The notes under the pieces: model-generated | Told to the model about the DNA's origin: nothing | Databases searched by the model: none | Seen by the model: the letters and a program-made list of their open reading frames with translations, nothing else | Shown here: positions 1-8,905 of the stretch, piece by piece | Layout of the letters: every line of letters starts with the position of its first letter | Position numbering within the stretch: position 1 is the stretch's first letter | Assembly (NCBI RefSeq): GCF_031851795.1 | Contig: NZ_CP134696.1 | Span: forward strand, 3,430,501 to 3,494,500 | Direction: 5' to 3' | Origin: Pontibacter sp. G13 | Lineage (GTDB): Bacteria; Bacteroidota; Bacteroidia; J057 | DNA length: 64,000 nt | Program-made: the position numbers and the translations under genes

Positions 1-972
1 ATTATCACGGGCGATCATGAATGTGGTGATGGGGATCTTGAGCCTTCTACATTGTGCTCCCAAGTTAAGGGTTTTGTTGAGAATCTTGCGATCCAACCCG
101 TAACTGTTTTTGTAGTAGCGAGCTCCCTCACGAATACAGGTAGGTTTCCCATCTGTAATCATGAAGATTTGCTTGTTGGTCGTTTTTCGACGGCGCAGAA
201 TATCCATCGCCAATTCAAGTCCCGCAACGGTATTGGTGTGGTAAGGCCCCACCTGGAGGTATGGAAGATCCTTGATCTGAATTTGCCAAGCATCATTTCC
301 GAATACGATGATGTCGAGCGTATCCTTGGGGTATTTCCTCAAGATCAACTCCGAAAGTGCCATGGCGACCTTCTTGGCGGGGGTGATCCGATCCTCTCCA
401 TACAGAATCATGGAGTGGGAGATGTCGATCATCAAAACCGTGGAAACACTCGTGCGGTGCTCCTTTTCACGCACTGACAGATCATTTTCCGTAAGCTGGA
501 AATCGTCGATCCCGTGATTGATCTGCGCATTTCTGAAGGATTCTGTAAAGGCGATGTTCTCCACAGAATCGCCAAATTCGAAGCCTTTCAATTCACTCAA
601 AGGCTCGTCGCCGAATCCGACATTGTGTGAACGGTGATTGCCTCTACCGGAGCGTTTGAGCTTGCCGAAGATTTCTTCTAGAGAACGCTGACGAATCGTC
701 TGCTCGGACTTGGCTGTAATCTGGAACGATCCAGACGCTTCTTGATCATCCTCGATATACCCATTTTTCTTGAGGTCTTCGATGAAGTCTCCCATTCCGT
801 ATTCGTTGTCCGTCAATCCATATTGACGATCCAGTTGGTTCATCCAATTCAGGGCTTCGGAAACGTCCCCGGAGGTATGGGTAAGCAACTCCATAAAGAC
901 CTTGAGCAGGCGCTCGAAAGGATCTCCTCCATCTTGCGGAGGCACGAATTGTGAAAATCGGTAACCGATCAT
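1..972 (-). CDS. VWA-domain protein, 3' end beyond window
   Basis: I translated this frame by hand from the minus strand; it is open from an ATG at 972 to the left edge, so about 324 residues are visible and the C-terminus is missing. The N-terminal half is hydrophilic and unrecognised. From about residue 180 a von Willebrand factor A fold begins with the metal-ion motif DISHSM (a DxSxS MIDAS), followed by GEDRITPAKK and a second-half strand IFMITDGKPT. No signal peptide or membrane segment is visible, so a cytoplasmic location is likely. Proteins of this shape are usually paired with a MoxR/MgsA-type AAA+ ATPase, which would lie outside the window to the left; that pairing is inference. A second VWA protein, with a linked AAA+ gene, lies at 13519-15129. 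Function unknown. Confidence 0.85.
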   Translation of the reverse strand, partial: MIGYRFSQFVPPQDGGDPFERLLKVFMELLTHTSGDVSEALNWMNQLDRQYGLTDNEYGMGDFIEDLKKNGYIEDDQEASGSFQITAKSEQTIRQRSLEEIFGKLKRSGRGNHRSHNVGFGDEPLSELKGFEFGDSVENIAFTESFRNAQINHGIDDFQLTENDLSVREKEHRTSVSTVLMIDISHSMILYGEDRITPAKKVAMALSELILRKYPKDTLDIIVFGNDAWQIQIKDLPYLQVGPYHTNTVAGLELAMDILRRRKTTNKQIFMITDGKPTCIREGARYYKNSYGLDRKILNKTLNLGAQCRRLKIPITTFMIARDN

Positions 973-1066
973 AGTTTGGTCGTTGGCAAACAAATACGCT
1001 GGGTACTTGATAAAGATACAAGTAAATCAGTGTTACAACAACCGTTGGACGGGAAGGCGACTAAAT

Positions 1067-1091
1067 GAAAAAGTCCCCAAAAAGGGGACTA
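1067..1091 (-). terminator. Rho-independent terminator after the small lipoprotein gene
   Basis: Read on the minus strand, a 7-bp stem AGTCCCC/GGGGACT with a short T loop is followed by a T run. It lies just downstream of the gene ending at 1124 and separates it from the VWA gene. Confidence 0.7.
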
Positions 1092-1123
1092 GTTATACAG
1101 AGATTGCATTTCGTTCAATTGTC

Positions 1124-1546
1124 TTAAAAACGTTCAACCCAGCCATCGAGGGTATCGCCATTGTCCAATTGGACCAACAAGCGAAGATTTCCTTTCTCGG
1201 CATAAGAAAGATCAATCGCCAATGGCTCGTCCCCTTGAAAATTGGGATCCTTTTGCAGATAGATCAAATAACCAGCATCGTCATAAACCCGAAGGGAAAC
1301 TGGTTTGGATTCGATCGAACCCTTCAGTTGGATATTCAAAGCGTCTTCCTGAAAGGTCGCTGCCACAAATTGATCAAAACCCATCACGTCCGCTCTGGCA
1401 GAGGAGGTAACCTGAGCCGTCTGCTCTGCAGAAGAGCAGCTATTTAGTTGCAAAATCCAGCCAAAAGCTAGGATGCTCAGCAACCAAAATGCAAGGACTT
1501 TCAGAATGAGGTACTCTTCTCGGTTATTCCGGAATATCATGTTCAT
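1124..1546 (-). CDS. Small putative lipoprotein, unknown function
   Basis: 140 residues. Residues 14-34 are a hydrophobic segment ending in LNSC, an acceptable lipobox, so the mature protein would be lipid-anchored from Cys37. The remaining ~100 residues contain alternating hydrophobic strands (VSLRVYDDAGYLIYL, LRLLVQLDNGD) that look like one small beta-sandwich, similar in style to short secreted Bacteroidota proteins such as the DUF3244 group; I do not claim membership. The ATG at 1546 is the first in frame. A terminator follows at 1067-1091, so it appears to be transcribed alone. No partner gene suggests a role. Confidence 0.6.
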   Translation of the reverse strand: MNMIFRNNREEYLILKVLAFWLLSILAFGWILQLNSCSSAEQTAQVTSSARADVMGFDQFVAATFQEDALNIQLKGSIESKPVSLRVYDDAGYLIYLQKDPNFQGDEPLAIDLSYAEKGNLRLLVQLDNGDTLDGWVERF

Positions 1547-1960
1547 TGGGAATCGAGATTAGTGATGAAATCAATGGCTGTCTTATTGGGTGGTAGGCAT
1601 TTGTCGCATGATAAGGAAAATATCGGTCCACAAAAGTGAACACTTGGCATTTCCGTACATATTAACAGGAAAACGGGTATTTATACGCAGAAAACGGTTC
1701 TCCTAGTCCATACATACACAATACCGAAACATCCTGCCAACAGATTTGTCTACTATTTAGGATTAACTTAGGCAAATTCGACACCAGATAAAATCGCCAT
1801 TTCATGATTGAACGGTATTCTACATGAATTGGGGATCTGATTTCATGAAACCGCAAGATTGCCCCCTTATTGTGTTAGGCCCAATTCTGCCAAACTCCCG
1901 ACTATTTGTCAATGAGCATACGCTTGAAGGCTTCTAAAGCTACACGTCTCTATCAAACAC
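1547..1960. other. Intergenic region without recognised gene
   Basis: About 410 bp, visibly A+T-richer than its surroundings. A 64-codon minus-strand frame at 1662-1856 has no recognisable sequence and I reject it. The region probably carries the promoter of the small lipoprotein gene, but no exact TAnnTTTG box is visible. Confidence 0.5.
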
Positions 1961-1993
1961 AAAAAGCCGAGCTTCCAATTGAAGCCCGGCTTA
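1961..1993 (-). terminator. Terminator of sucB
   Basis: On the minus strand the arms AAGCCGGGCTTC and GAAGCTCGGCTT pair with one mismatch and are followed by TTTTG. It sits 22 bp past the sucB stop codon. Confidence 0.75.
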
Positions 1994-2014
1994 TTCTGTT
2001 CAGAAAGACGTGAA

Positions 2015-3265
2015 CTAGATTTCCAGCAACATGCGGGAAGGATCTTCCAGACGCTCCTTGACTTTGAACAAGAAGCTCACAGCTTCCTTACCATCGATGA
2101 TACGGTGGTCGTAGGAAAGTGCGACGTACATGATCGGGCGGATCTTCACCTCTCCGTTTACTGCTACAGGACGTTGCACGATATTGTGCATGCCCAAGAT
2201 GGCAGACTGAGGAGGATTGATGATTGGCGTAGAAAGCATGGAACCGAATACGCCACCATTGGTGATGGTGAAAGTACCTCCGGTCATATCTTCCACGGTG
2301 ATCTTATTGGCGCGAGCTTTCAGGGCATAGTGCAGTACAGACTGCTCCATTTGCGCGAGGCTCATCAAGTGTGCGTCACGAATGACAGGCACTACCAATC
2401 CACGCTCTGAAGATACGGCGATACCGATATCTGCGTAGTCGTGATAAACGATCTCCTTCCCGTCAATTTGAGCATTCACGCCAGGGAAATCTTTGAGCGC
2501 CATAGTTACCGCCTTGGTGAAGAAGGACATGAAGCCCAGTCCTACACCATGGTGTTCTTTGAACTGCTCTTTGTACTTTTTGCGGATCGCCATGACTTCG
2601 CTGAGGTCAACCTCATTGAAGGTGGTGAGCATCGCAGTTTCATTCTTTACAGAAACGAGGCGATCTGCGATTTTGCGGCGCAGGGAGCTCATCTTTTCAC
2701 GACGCTGAACGCGCTCTGTACCTCCAGAGAGGGTTGGCAAACCTGGCAATGGGCGTGCTTCCTTTTTGGGCTCAGCTTTTGGGGCTGGAGCAGGAGCAGC
2801 TTTGGCAGCAGGCTTGGCGTTGACGACATCGGTCTTGGTGACACGGCCATCTCTTCCGGAACCTTGGACATCAGCTGGGTTGATCCCCTTTTCCTTCATC
2901 ATCTTTTCAGCGGAAGGAGAAGGATGACCAGCAGCAAATCCGGTCCCCTGAGTAACAAGTGCAGCAGTCTCAACTGGCGCGTCGACTGTCTTCGCAGGTG
3001 CGGCAGCATCGGAGGTAGCTGCTCCTTCGGCTGCAGTATCGATCTTGGCAATGGTCTGTCCCACTTCTACAGTTTCGCCTTCCTCGACCAAGATTTCGAT
3101 TACGCCGCCTTGTTCGGCATTGACGGTGAGCGTAGCCTTGTCGGAGTTGATCTCGGCAAGCTCAGCATCCATTTCAACGAAAGTGCCACTTTCCACCAAC
3201 CAGCTTTCGATTTCGACTTCGGTGATGGATTCTCCAGGGCTAGGCACCTTTACTTCTATGACCAT
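2015..3265 (-). CDS. sucB: 2-oxoglutarate dehydrogenase E2, dihydrolipoyl succinyltransferase
   Basis: 416 residues; transfers the succinyl group from the E1-bound intermediate to CoA in the TCA cycle. One lipoyl domain covers residues 1-75 with the lipoylated Lys43 in NSDKATL. An Ala/Pro/Lys-rich linker leads to the E1/E3-binding domain near 113-150 ([12 protein letters not shown]), a second linker follows, and the catalytic domain runs from about 185 to the end with His387 and Asp391 in DHRIIDG. Length and single lipoyl domain fit SucB rather than pyruvate dehydrogenase E2; the E1 partner sucA is in the window at 47103-49877 but not linked. E3 is not present here. The gene is alone between a -7-like box at 3352-3359 and a terminator at 1961-1993. 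Confidence 0.95.
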   Translation of the reverse strand: MVIEVKVPSPGESITEVEIESWLVESGTFVEMDAELAEINSDKATLTVNAEQGGVIEILVEEGETVEVGQTIAKIDTAAEGAATSDAAAPAKTVDAPVETAALVTQGTGFAAGHPSPSAEKMMKEKGINPADVQGSGRDGRVTKTDVVNAKPAAKAAPAPAPKAEPKKEARPLPGLPTLSGGTERVQRREKMSSLRRKIADRLVSVKNETAMLTTFNEVDLSEVMAIRKKYKEQFKEHHGVGLGFMSFFTKAVTMALKDFPGVNAQIDGKEIVYHDYADIGIAVSSERGLVVPVIRDAHLMSLAQMEQSVLHYALKARANKITVEDMTGGTFTITNGGVFGSMLSTPIINPPQSAILGMHNIVQRPVAVNGEVKIRPIMYVALSYDHRIIDGKEAVSFLFKVKERLEDPSRMLLEI

Positions 3266-3351
3266 GAGTAATGGGTGTTGTTAGAAATTGTTCGCTCTAG
3301 GTTGTTGCTCGTTCGATTTCGGGAGCAGCGGGTGATTCAAGCAGTTGCCAG

Positions 3352-3359
3352 CAAAGGTA
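3352..3359 (-). promoter_or_regulatory. Putative -7 promoter box for sucB
   Basis: The minus strand reads TACCTTTG, an exact match to the Bacteroidota -7 consensus TAnnTTTG, about 87 bp upstream of the sucB ATG. No well-spaced -33 TTTG is evident, so this rests on the -7 box alone. Confidence 0.4.
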
Positions 3360-3368
3360 AAGTTTTTT

Positions 3369-3833
3369 TTACAATTTGCTTTTTCGCCAACGATTATATA
3401 AAGCCCAGATCCCCCAAGCGATCAGCGCACCCGTGGTGTCGATCATGACATCCACGACGGTCGCTCCTCGACCCGGCACAAAGGATTGGTGAAACTCGTC
3501 GGTTGCGGCATACAGCACCACACACAACATGGCCCATCCTACGGAATTCGCAGCAGGACGATACATCCTGATCAGCCGATTGACTAGCAGGAATAGAATT
3601 CCATACTCAGTCATGTGAGCCAACTTCCGGATCAAGAATGGAATGTTGTAGGCACGCAAAGTCTCGATATCCAATTGGAAGATATTGAGCAATTGCATCA
3701 CCCAAGCGCTCGTTTTGGCGGATTGGTCCCGATCTTGATGAGACAGGAAAAAGATGACTCCCATCCACAGGATGACCGGAAGCCAATGGGTCCAAACTGA
3801 GCGAGGATTGCGTGTGGCAGACACGGTTGTCAT
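3369..3833 (-). CDS. VanZ-like membrane protein
   Basis: 154 residues with four predicted membrane helices (about 15-31, 66-86, 97-115, 125-146). The segment RKLAHMTEYGILFLL and the later ATDEFHQSFVPGRGATVVDVMIDT carry the conserved polar residues typical of the VanZ family (H..EY, DE.HQ.F.pgR...D...D). VanZ itself gives low-level teicoplanin resistance; most homologues, including Bacteroidota ones, have no established role. The ATG at 3833 gives a short charged N-terminus before the first helix. The stop lies just upstream of the sucB promoter box, so the two genes may be partly co-transcribed. Confidence 0.85.
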   Translation of the reverse strand: MTTVSATRNPRSVWTHWLPVILWMGVIFFLSHQDRDQSAKTSAWVMQLLNIFQLDIETLRAYNIPFLIRKLAHMTEYGILFLLVNRLIRMYRPAANSVGWAMLCVVLYAATDEFHQSFVPGRGATVVDVMIDTTGALIAWGIWALYNRWRKSKL

Positions 3834-3914
3834 GCTTAATGATTTGGCTGGCTAAACTACCTGCTTTTTGGGGAAATATTTACCCAAACCTCCTCAAAAG
3901 CCAATATCTCCGAA

Positions 3915-4514
3915 TCAATTGGTGGACTCCTCCACAGGTTTAGGCTCGGCAGATGCTGAAACCGGCTTTGTGCTGGAAGTCTTGGGTTTGAAGGTAGGCG
4001 GCATGGGATCGCGGGTGAACATGCGGCCCATTCCCTTCAGAATAGAGATGATGGTCAGGGCCAAAATCAATCCTATCAAGGCATACACAACCCCTTCCTC
4101 GGTCATCGGCACCTGCGGCTCGAAGGCCATCGCATCGTGAATGGCGGGATTGAAATGCTCCGCCAATACCAGTGGCTTGGTCCAGACACTTGCCTCCCGT
4201 AAGGCCGTCAAGGCTTGATCGTATCCCATGAATCGGTCCACATCTTGCTGTTGCTTCTCGATATTTTCCCGAACCATGGCATTGTCATTGCGTGCCAGTG
4301 TGGAAAGATATTCCTGAACGGTCAAATGATATTTGACCGCCAAATCTTCCAATTCCACGTAGGAACGCTCGGCTTCCATGTGCGCGCCACTCAATACATC
4401 TACGTATTGGGACATGTAGGCCGGGAACTGAGTGAGCATCACGGCCACTACCAGGCAGAAAATACGGTCGAGAAATGTTCCTATTGGGCGGAACAGTGCA
4501 GCTAAAATGGACAT
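3915..4514 (-). CDS. DUF2937 family membrane protein
   Basis: 199 residues. A hydrophobic N-terminus (about 12-33, FLDRIFCLVVAVMLTQFPAY) is followed by a helical ~100-residue segment with many Glu, Gln and Lys residues, then a second membrane helix at about 143-162 (VVYALIGLILALTIISILKG) and a basic, Ser/Pro-rich C-terminal tail. This two-helix arrangement with a coiled-coil-like periplasmic middle, including the motif QFPAYMSQYVDVLSGAHMEA, matches what I know of DUF2937. No biochemical function is known for the family. It is 81 bp upstream of the vanZ-like gene on the same strand, so the two could form one small transcript. Confidence 0.75.
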   Translation of the reverse strand: MSILAALFRPIGTFLDRIFCLVVAVMLTQFPAYMSQYVDVLSGAHMEAERSYVELEDLAVKYHLTVQEYLSTLARNDNAMVRENIEKQQQDVDRFMGYDQALTALREASVWTKPLVLAEHFNPAIHDAMAFEPQVPMTEEGVVYALIGLILALTIISILKGMGRMFTRDPMPPTFKPKTSSTKPVSASAEPKPVEESTN

Positions 4515-4577
4515 AGGATTGGATTATCGAAGGGAAATAAACACAATTCCGTAAGAATGCAAAAGTCGGGGCATCTC

Positions 4578-4609
4578 TTTGCCCCAAAGTCGATAAACCG
4601 TTACTTTAG
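4578..4609 (+). promoter_or_regulatory. Putative promoter of the DUF4920 gene
   Basis: TTTG at 4578-4581, a 20-bp spacer and TACTTTAG at 4602-4609, which matches TAnnTTTG with one substitution. The ATG follows 24 bp later, giving a short leader. Confidence 0.55.
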
Positions 4610-4633
4610 CAAGAATTTCACAACAAGGAATCT

Positions 4634-5197
4634 ATGAAGAAAGTGTTTTTGGGAATGTTCGCCTTGGCAGCCTTGGCAGCATGTAGCCCTAAGCAAGATG
4701 CCCAACAAGATCAGGTGGAAACTGCCACCGAAACCTCTTCCGAATCTGAAGCAGAAGAAACCCGCATGACTTTTCCTGCGGATAGCGTCTCCTCCGATAG
4801 CTCCATGAGCTTCCACGGCATGCGCATCAATACCGAAGGAGCTGTGGATATCGCCGAAATTCCTGCCCTGATCGCATCCAATCCCGGTCAAGCCATCAAG
4901 GTCTCCGGAAAAATCGACGCTTGTTGCCAAGCCAAAGGTTGCTGGATGACCATGACAGTTGGCGACCAAGAAATGCGCGTCAAGTTTCAAGATTATGGCT
5001 TTTTTGTACCGTTGAACTCCGGCGGAAAAATGGCCACTATGGAAGGTGTCGCTACCCTCGATACTACTTCTGTGGATGATCTCGTACACTACGCGATGGA
5101 CGGAGGAATGTCCCAAGAAGAAGCAGAGGCCAAATACACCGAGCCTCGTCTGGATCTGAACTTCCTCGCTACTGGTGTAGTGATTGAAGACATGTAG
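4634..5197 (+). CDS. DUF4920 domain lipoprotein
   Basis: 187 residues. The first 16 form a lipoprotein signal (MKKVFLGMFALAALAAC) with lipobox LAAC, followed by a low-complexity Gln/Glu/Ser/Thr linker to about residue 50. The rest is a DUF4920 domain: a small OB-like beta-barrel with the conserved Cys-rich motif DACCQAKGCWMTM and the pattern VKFQDYGFFVPLN. The CxxxGC arrangement with Trp-Met suggests metal or haem-related binding, but the function is undetermined in the family. It is followed after 51 bp by the ALDH7-type gene on the same strand with no terminator between, so co-transcription is possible. Confidence 0.85.
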   Translation: MKKVFLGMFALAALAACSPKQDAQQDQVETATETSSESEAEETRMTFPADSVSSDSSMSFHGMRINTEGAVDIAEIPALIASNPGQAIKVSGKIDACCQAKGCWMTMTVGDQEMRVKFQDYGFFVPLNSGGKMATMEGVATLDTTSVDDLVHYAMDGGMSQEEAEAKYTEPRLDLNFLATGVVIEDM

Positions 5198-5248
5198 GAT
5201 TCCACAATCCACAACCCGACTATTACAAACTGTTAGCCCCCACACAAG

Positions 5249-6799
5249 ATGGACAAGACTAAAGCGAGCGAAATCTTGGAAATATTGGGTATCCAGGAGA
5301 AGAACCCTGTCATCTACACAGGTGTCGAATCTTGGCATGACCCAGAAGCCCCTTATCACAATATCACTGCTGCCGCTGACGGCCAAGTATTGGGAAGTGT
5401 CCAATTTGCGACCGAATCCCAATACGAAATGGTGATTCAAACTGCCCAGTCGGCATTCTTGACTTGGCGTGAAGTTCCTGCCCCGCAACGTGGCGAGATC
5501 GTCCGCCAGATCGGTGAAGCCTTGCGCAAGTACAAAGAGCCCCTGGGTGCGCTCGTTTCTCTAGAAATGGGCAAAATCTACCAAGAAGGTCTCGGTGAAG
5601 TACAGGAGATGATCGATATCTGCGATTTCGCAGTCGGTCTTTCCCGCCAACTTTACGGCCTCTCCATGCACTCGGAGCGCAAGCACCACCGCATGTACGA
5701 GCAATGGCATCCACTCGGAACGGTCGGGATCATTTCCGCCTTCAACTTCCCTGTGGCTGTTTGGGCATGGAACTCCATGATCGCTGCAGTCTGCGGTAAC
5801 ACTTCCATCTGGAAGCCTAGCGAAAAGACTCCGTTGACTGCTGTGGCCTGTATGAATATTGTCGCAGAAGTCATCCAAGCCAATGATCTCCCTGAGGGAA
5901 TCTTCAACTTGGTGATCGGTGACCGTGAGACAGGTGAGAAAATGGCCAATGACAAGCGCCTACCTTTGATCTCTGCAACAGGATCTACTCGCATGGGTAA
6001 ATCTGTCGGTGAAGCGGTAGGCCGTCGTCTCGGAAAAACCATCTTGGAACTCGGTGGCAACAATGCCATCATCATCACTCCCCATGCCAACCTCAAAATG
6101 GCGATTCCTGCCATCTTGTTTGGTGCGGTGGGCACCTGCGGACAGCGTTGTACCTCCACTCGTCGCCTCATCATCCATGAGGATATCTACGAGGAATTCA
6201 AGGAGAAGCTCGTGACTGCATACCAATCTCTCCAACCCAAAATTGGCCATCCGCTGGATCCCAATACCTTGATTGGTCCCCTGATCGACCAAGACGCGGT
6301 ATCCAACATGCAAGCGTCCCTGAAAAGCATTGAGTCAGAAGGCGGAAACGTCCTCTATGGCGGCGAAGTGCTGGAAGGAGAAGGCTTCGAGACCGGAACC
6401 TATGTGATGCCTGCTTTGGTGGAAGCCAAAAACGAATATGCGACCGTTCAGCATGAGACTTTCGCGCCGATTCTGTATCTGATGTCCTACGGGGAGCTTT
6501 CCGAGGCAGTAGATATTCAGAACGGTGTCCCGCAAGGTCTCTCTTCTTCCATCTTCACGGAGAACATGCGGGAGTCTGAGCGCTTCTTGAGCATGATGGG
6601 CTCCGACTGTGGAATCGCCAACGTCAACATCGGTACTTCCGGTGCTGAAATTGGAGGTGCATTCGGTGGAGAAAAAGAAACGGGTGGTGGCCGTGAATCT
6701 GGTTCCGATGCATGGAAAGCATACATGCGTCGCCAGACCAATACCATCAACTGGTCCGAAGAATTGCCTTTGGCACAGGGCATCAAGTTTGACATCTAG
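5249..6799 (+). CDS. ALDH7-type aldehyde dehydrogenase (aminoadipate semialdehyde type)
   Basis: 516 residues, an NAD(P)-dependent aldehyde dehydrogenase of the antiquitin/ALDH7 group. The general base is Glu267 in ELGGNNAI and the nucleophile Cys301 in GQRCTSTRRL; TCGQRCTSTRR and the C-terminal NIGTSGAEIGGAFGGEKETGGGRESGSDAWK are characteristic of this group. ALDH7 members oxidise alpha-aminoadipic semialdehyde (or its cyclic form piperideine-6-carboxylate) to 2-aminoadipate in lysine catabolism. No other lysine-degradation gene is adjacent, so substrate assignment rests on family similarity. Cytoplasmic. A strong terminator follows at 6826-6858. Confidence 0.9.
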   Translation: MDKTKASEILEILGIQEKNPVIYTGVESWHDPEAPYHNITAAADGQVLGSVQFATESQYEMVIQTAQSAFLTWREVPAPQRGEIVRQIGEALRKYKEPLGALVSLEMGKIYQEGLGEVQEMIDICDFAVGLSRQLYGLSMHSERKHHRMYEQWHPLGTVGIISAFNFPVAVWAWNSMIAAVCGNTSIWKPSEKTPLTAVACMNIVAEVIQANDLPEGIFNLVIGDRETGEKMANDKRLPLISATGSTRMGKSVGEAVGRRLGKTILELGGNNAIIITPHANLKMAIPAILFGAVGTCGQRCTSTRRLIIHEDIYEEFKEKLVTAYQSLQPKIGHPLDPNTLIGPLIDQDAVSNMQASLKSIESEGGNVLYGGEVLEGEGFETGTYVMPALVEAKNEYATVQHETFAPILYLMSYGELSEAVDIQNGVPQGLSSSIFTENMRESERFLSMMGSDCGIANVNIGTSGAEIGGAFGGEKETGGGRESGSDAWKAYMRRQTNTINWSEELPLAQGIKFDI

Positions 6800-6825
6800 T
6801 CAGACTTGATCGACCGACAAAACAT

Positions 6826-6858
6826 TGGGAGCTGTCCTCGGGGCGGCTCCCATTTTTG
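6826..6858 (+). terminator. Terminator of the ALDH7-type gene
   Basis: GGGAGC and GGCTCCC pair around a G+C-rich loop and are followed by ATTTTTGG, 28 bp past the stop codon. Confidence 0.75.
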
Positions 6859-6878
6859 GTTCATAGCCTCCTTATTCG

Positions 6879-7117
6879 TGCGGCTGGCAGGTGCGGGGTG
6901 AGGGATGGGAATGGTGCGACCTTGGGATGACAGCGGCGTGGGAGGGAGCAGTCCGCTGCGATCATGCCGCTGGAGCATCACGCTGCGATCCGGACGGGCC
7001 CCGATATATTGCGAAAATGAATATGAGGACGGAGCATCGCGACCCCATGGAACAGCCCGACGCGGCGACCTACCTGCCCGGAGTCCGCCTGAATCTCCAG
7101 CTCGCCGCGGCACCCCC
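6879..7117 (-). repeat. Dispersed GC-rich intergenic repeat, copy 1 (reverse)
   Basis: In element orientation this begins GGGGGTGCCGCGGCGAGCTG, contains GTCGGGCTGTTCCATGG and ends CCCATCCCTC...CAGCCGCAC. It shares most with copy 3 (11599-11810): both have TGGAACAGCCCG and AGGGATGGGA on the plus strand. The starting and ending blocks match the other copies loosely. It lies between a terminator and the next gene start; short frames across it are not credible proteins. Confidence 0.75.
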
Positions 7118-7233
7118 AAATACTCAGTTCACAAAAATTTCCAGCGAGATACAACGAATGTTCTCATCCCCATCACCTTCATTCATCTTACCAAAAGGCA
7201 GCTAACTAACCCTTTCATTTCTCACGAACTTTC

Positions 7234-7845
7234 ATGAAGTCTTTTCTCGTATTCGCTAGCCTCCTCCTTGTATCATCCGCCGGATTTGCCCAAAAAAGCT
7301 GGAGCGCATTTTATGAAATCGGGGTCTTTCATCGCTTTCAGGGAGAAATACCATTCACAGGTATCCACACCCGAAAGGCTGGAGCTATCGTCGAAACTGC
7401 CAACCAACGTTGGGTTCATCAATTTTACTTGCCGAGCTTTTCTTTCGGGCGAAGTGGCACCGACAATATCTCCCAAAATCTCTTCCTGGAATTTGCCAAT
7501 CTATACCAAGGGGATCTGGGCGGAAAATGGAAATACCAAGCGGGTCTCCTCAGTCAAGTCGGTCAGTACTACGCTCGGCAAGGGCTGGACATGCGTACTC
7601 GGAGGCTCGGCGAAATCTCCCTAGACATCAGTGCCGACGTTCGGGCTGTACATCAATTCTCTGAGCACTGGGGCGTATATCTGGGGTTGCAAACCGCGAT
7701 CATGGATCTGGGGTATTTCTATAGTCTCACCACCGCAGATGCGAACAATGATAGGGTTGTGGATAACAACGTACGGGTGGTGTTCTTCCGTGATATCCGG
7801 TTTCCCAATGTGCGCGGTAGTATCGGGGTCGTCTACAAAATCTAG
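7234..7845 (+). CDS. Secreted protein, possibly outer-membrane barrel, unknown function
   Basis: 203 residues. A clean signal peptide ends near residue 19 (MKSFLVFASLLLVSSAGFAQ). The mature part is rich in aromatic residues and alternating strands (WVHQFYLPSFSFGR, WGVYLGLQTAIMDLGYFYSL) and ends in GSIGVVYKI, a pattern seen in small outer-membrane beta-barrels. A DANNDRVVDN stretch resembles a calcium-binding loop. I cannot place it in a named family. It follows repeat copy 1 and ends before its own terminator at 7869-7906, so it is probably transcribed alone. Confidence 0.7.
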   Translation: MKSFLVFASLLLVSSAGFAQKSWSAFYEIGVFHRFQGEIPFTGIHTRKAGAIVETANQRWVHQFYLPSFSFGRSGTDNISQNLFLEFANLYQGDLGGKWKYQAGLLSQVGQYYARQGLDMRTRRLGEISLDISADVRAVHQFSEHWGVYLGLQTAIMDLGYFYSLTTADANNDRVVDNNVRVVFFRDIRFPNVRGSIGVVYKI

Positions 7846-7868
7846 CTAAAAAGCTCTTTTGAAGCTCC

Positions 7869-7906
7869 AATAGCCCCAGTTCTCAGATCGAGAGCTGGGG
7901 CTATTT
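7869..7906 (+). terminator. Terminator after the secreted-protein gene
   Basis: AATAGCCCCAG..CTC pairs with GAG..CTGGGGCTATT around a short AGATC loop. The T tail is weak (TATAAA), but the stem is long. Confidence 0.7.
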
Positions 7907-7927
7907 ATAAAGGAGATGCCTGATTCT

Positions 7928-8112
7928 GGGCGTGTCCCGGCGGGCTGGGAAGATGGTTTCTGCCGGGGAATTTGAGTCGCCGGGTCGCTCCCTTCCATGC
8001 TCACTGGCGTTCGGTCGGCGATCTGCGGGCGAGAGATCGCCACCCGCAGATCACCGACTCCGCCTAAGGGCGGCCATTCCAGGCAGCTCACACCACACGG
8101 GCCATCCGCACA
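7928..8112 (+). repeat. Dispersed GC-rich intergenic repeat, copy 2
   Basis: Starts GGGCGTGTCCCGGCGGGCTG, continues with GTCGCCGGGTCGCTCCC and CGGTCGG, and ends with GGCAGCTCACACCACACG and CCGCAC. A long hairpin is formed by 8014-8029 (GTCGGCGATCTGCGGG) and 8043-8058 (CCCGCAGATCACCGAC), 15 of 16 positions paired. A second hairpin is CCGCC (8060-8064) with GGCGG (8069-8073). It lies between the converging 3' ends of the secreted-protein gene and rsmA. Confidence 0.85.
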
Positions 8113-8118
8113 TCGAGA

Positions 8119-8883
8119 TTAGGATTTTAGATGATTGGCGAGCTTGACAAAGGTGTCCACATCCAGTTGCTCGGCGCGCTTGGTGAGAAGCTCCGGCAAT
8201 TCATCGAAGGGTTCAAACTCCAAGCTTTTGAGCGCATTTCGGAGTGTTTTTCTCCGCTGATTGAATCCCGCCTTGACGACTTTCTTCAACGCCTTGGGAT
8301 CGACATCCGGTGCTTGGGGTCTCCGGACCATTCGCAGCACGCCACTCACGACTTTCGGTGGCGGACGAAATACTCCCGGAGGCACGGAGAACTCATATTT
8401 GAGATCATAGTAGGCACCGATCAGCACACTCAGAATCCCGTAGACTTTGCTGCCCGGATCTGCACATATCCGTTGGGCGACCTCCTTCTGGATCATGAAT
8501 ACGCCTTCCTTCACATAATCTCGGTAGTCCAGCAAGTGAAAAAAGATCGGAGAACTAATATTGTAAGGCAAATTGCCGATGACATATCCGTCTTTGGGGA
8601 GATCTTGGTCAATCCGCCATTTGAGCACATCGGTATGGATAATCTCAACAGGTTGCCCTTCGAATCTTCGGGTCAAGAATTCTACCGCATCGGGGTCTAC
8701 CTCGATCAGCTTGAGATGCTCGAACCGTTCGGCCAGCATACCCGTGAGCACCCCCTCACCGGGACCGATTTCAGCCACGGTATCCGTTGCATCCGCCTGG
8801 AGGCAATCCACGATCTTGCGGGCGACCCGCTGATCGGTCAGGAAATGCTGTCCGAGGTGTTTCTTGGGTTTCAGATTATCCAT
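8119..8883 (-). CDS. rsmA: 16S rRNA (adenine1518/1519-N6)-dimethyltransferase
   Basis: 254 residues. RsmA (KsgA) dimethylates two adjacent adenines in the 3'-terminal hairpin of 16S rRNA during small-subunit maturation, using S-adenosylmethionine. The N-terminal KKHLGQHFLTD is diagnostic; the SAM motif is GPGEGVLT and the catalytic motif IV is NLPYNISSPI. The C-terminal ~75 residues with FNQRRKTLRNALKSL are the usual helical RNA-binding domain. Length is normal. Divergent from the M17 aminopeptidase gene, with an 80-bp intergenic space holding a TAAGTTTG box for this gene. Its 3' end faces repeat copy 2. Confidence 0.96.
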   Translation of the reverse strand: MDNLKPKKHLGQHFLTDQRVARKIVDCLQADATDTVAEIGPGEGVLTGMLAERFEHLKLIEVDPDAVEFLTRRFEGQPVEIIHTDVLKWRIDQDLPKDGYVIGNLPYNISSPIFFHLLDYRDYVKEGVFMIQKEVAQRICADPGSKVYGILSVLIGAYYDLKYEFSVPPGVFRPPPKVVSGVLRMVRRPQAPDVDPKALKKVVKAGFNQRRKTLRNALKSLEFEPFDELPELLTKRAEQLDVDTFVKLANHLKS

Positions 8884-8905
8884 CAGAAGTCGTAATTTAG
8901 ATCTT

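Noticed and set aside
1662-1856. 64-codon minus-strand frame in the 1.5-2.0 kb gap
   Set aside because: No recognisable residues, no signal, no upstream promoter; probably chance.
6879-7117. Insertion-sequence or transposase remnant at the repeats
   Set aside because: No transposase motif, no terminal inverted repeats of IS type and no target duplications could be seen.
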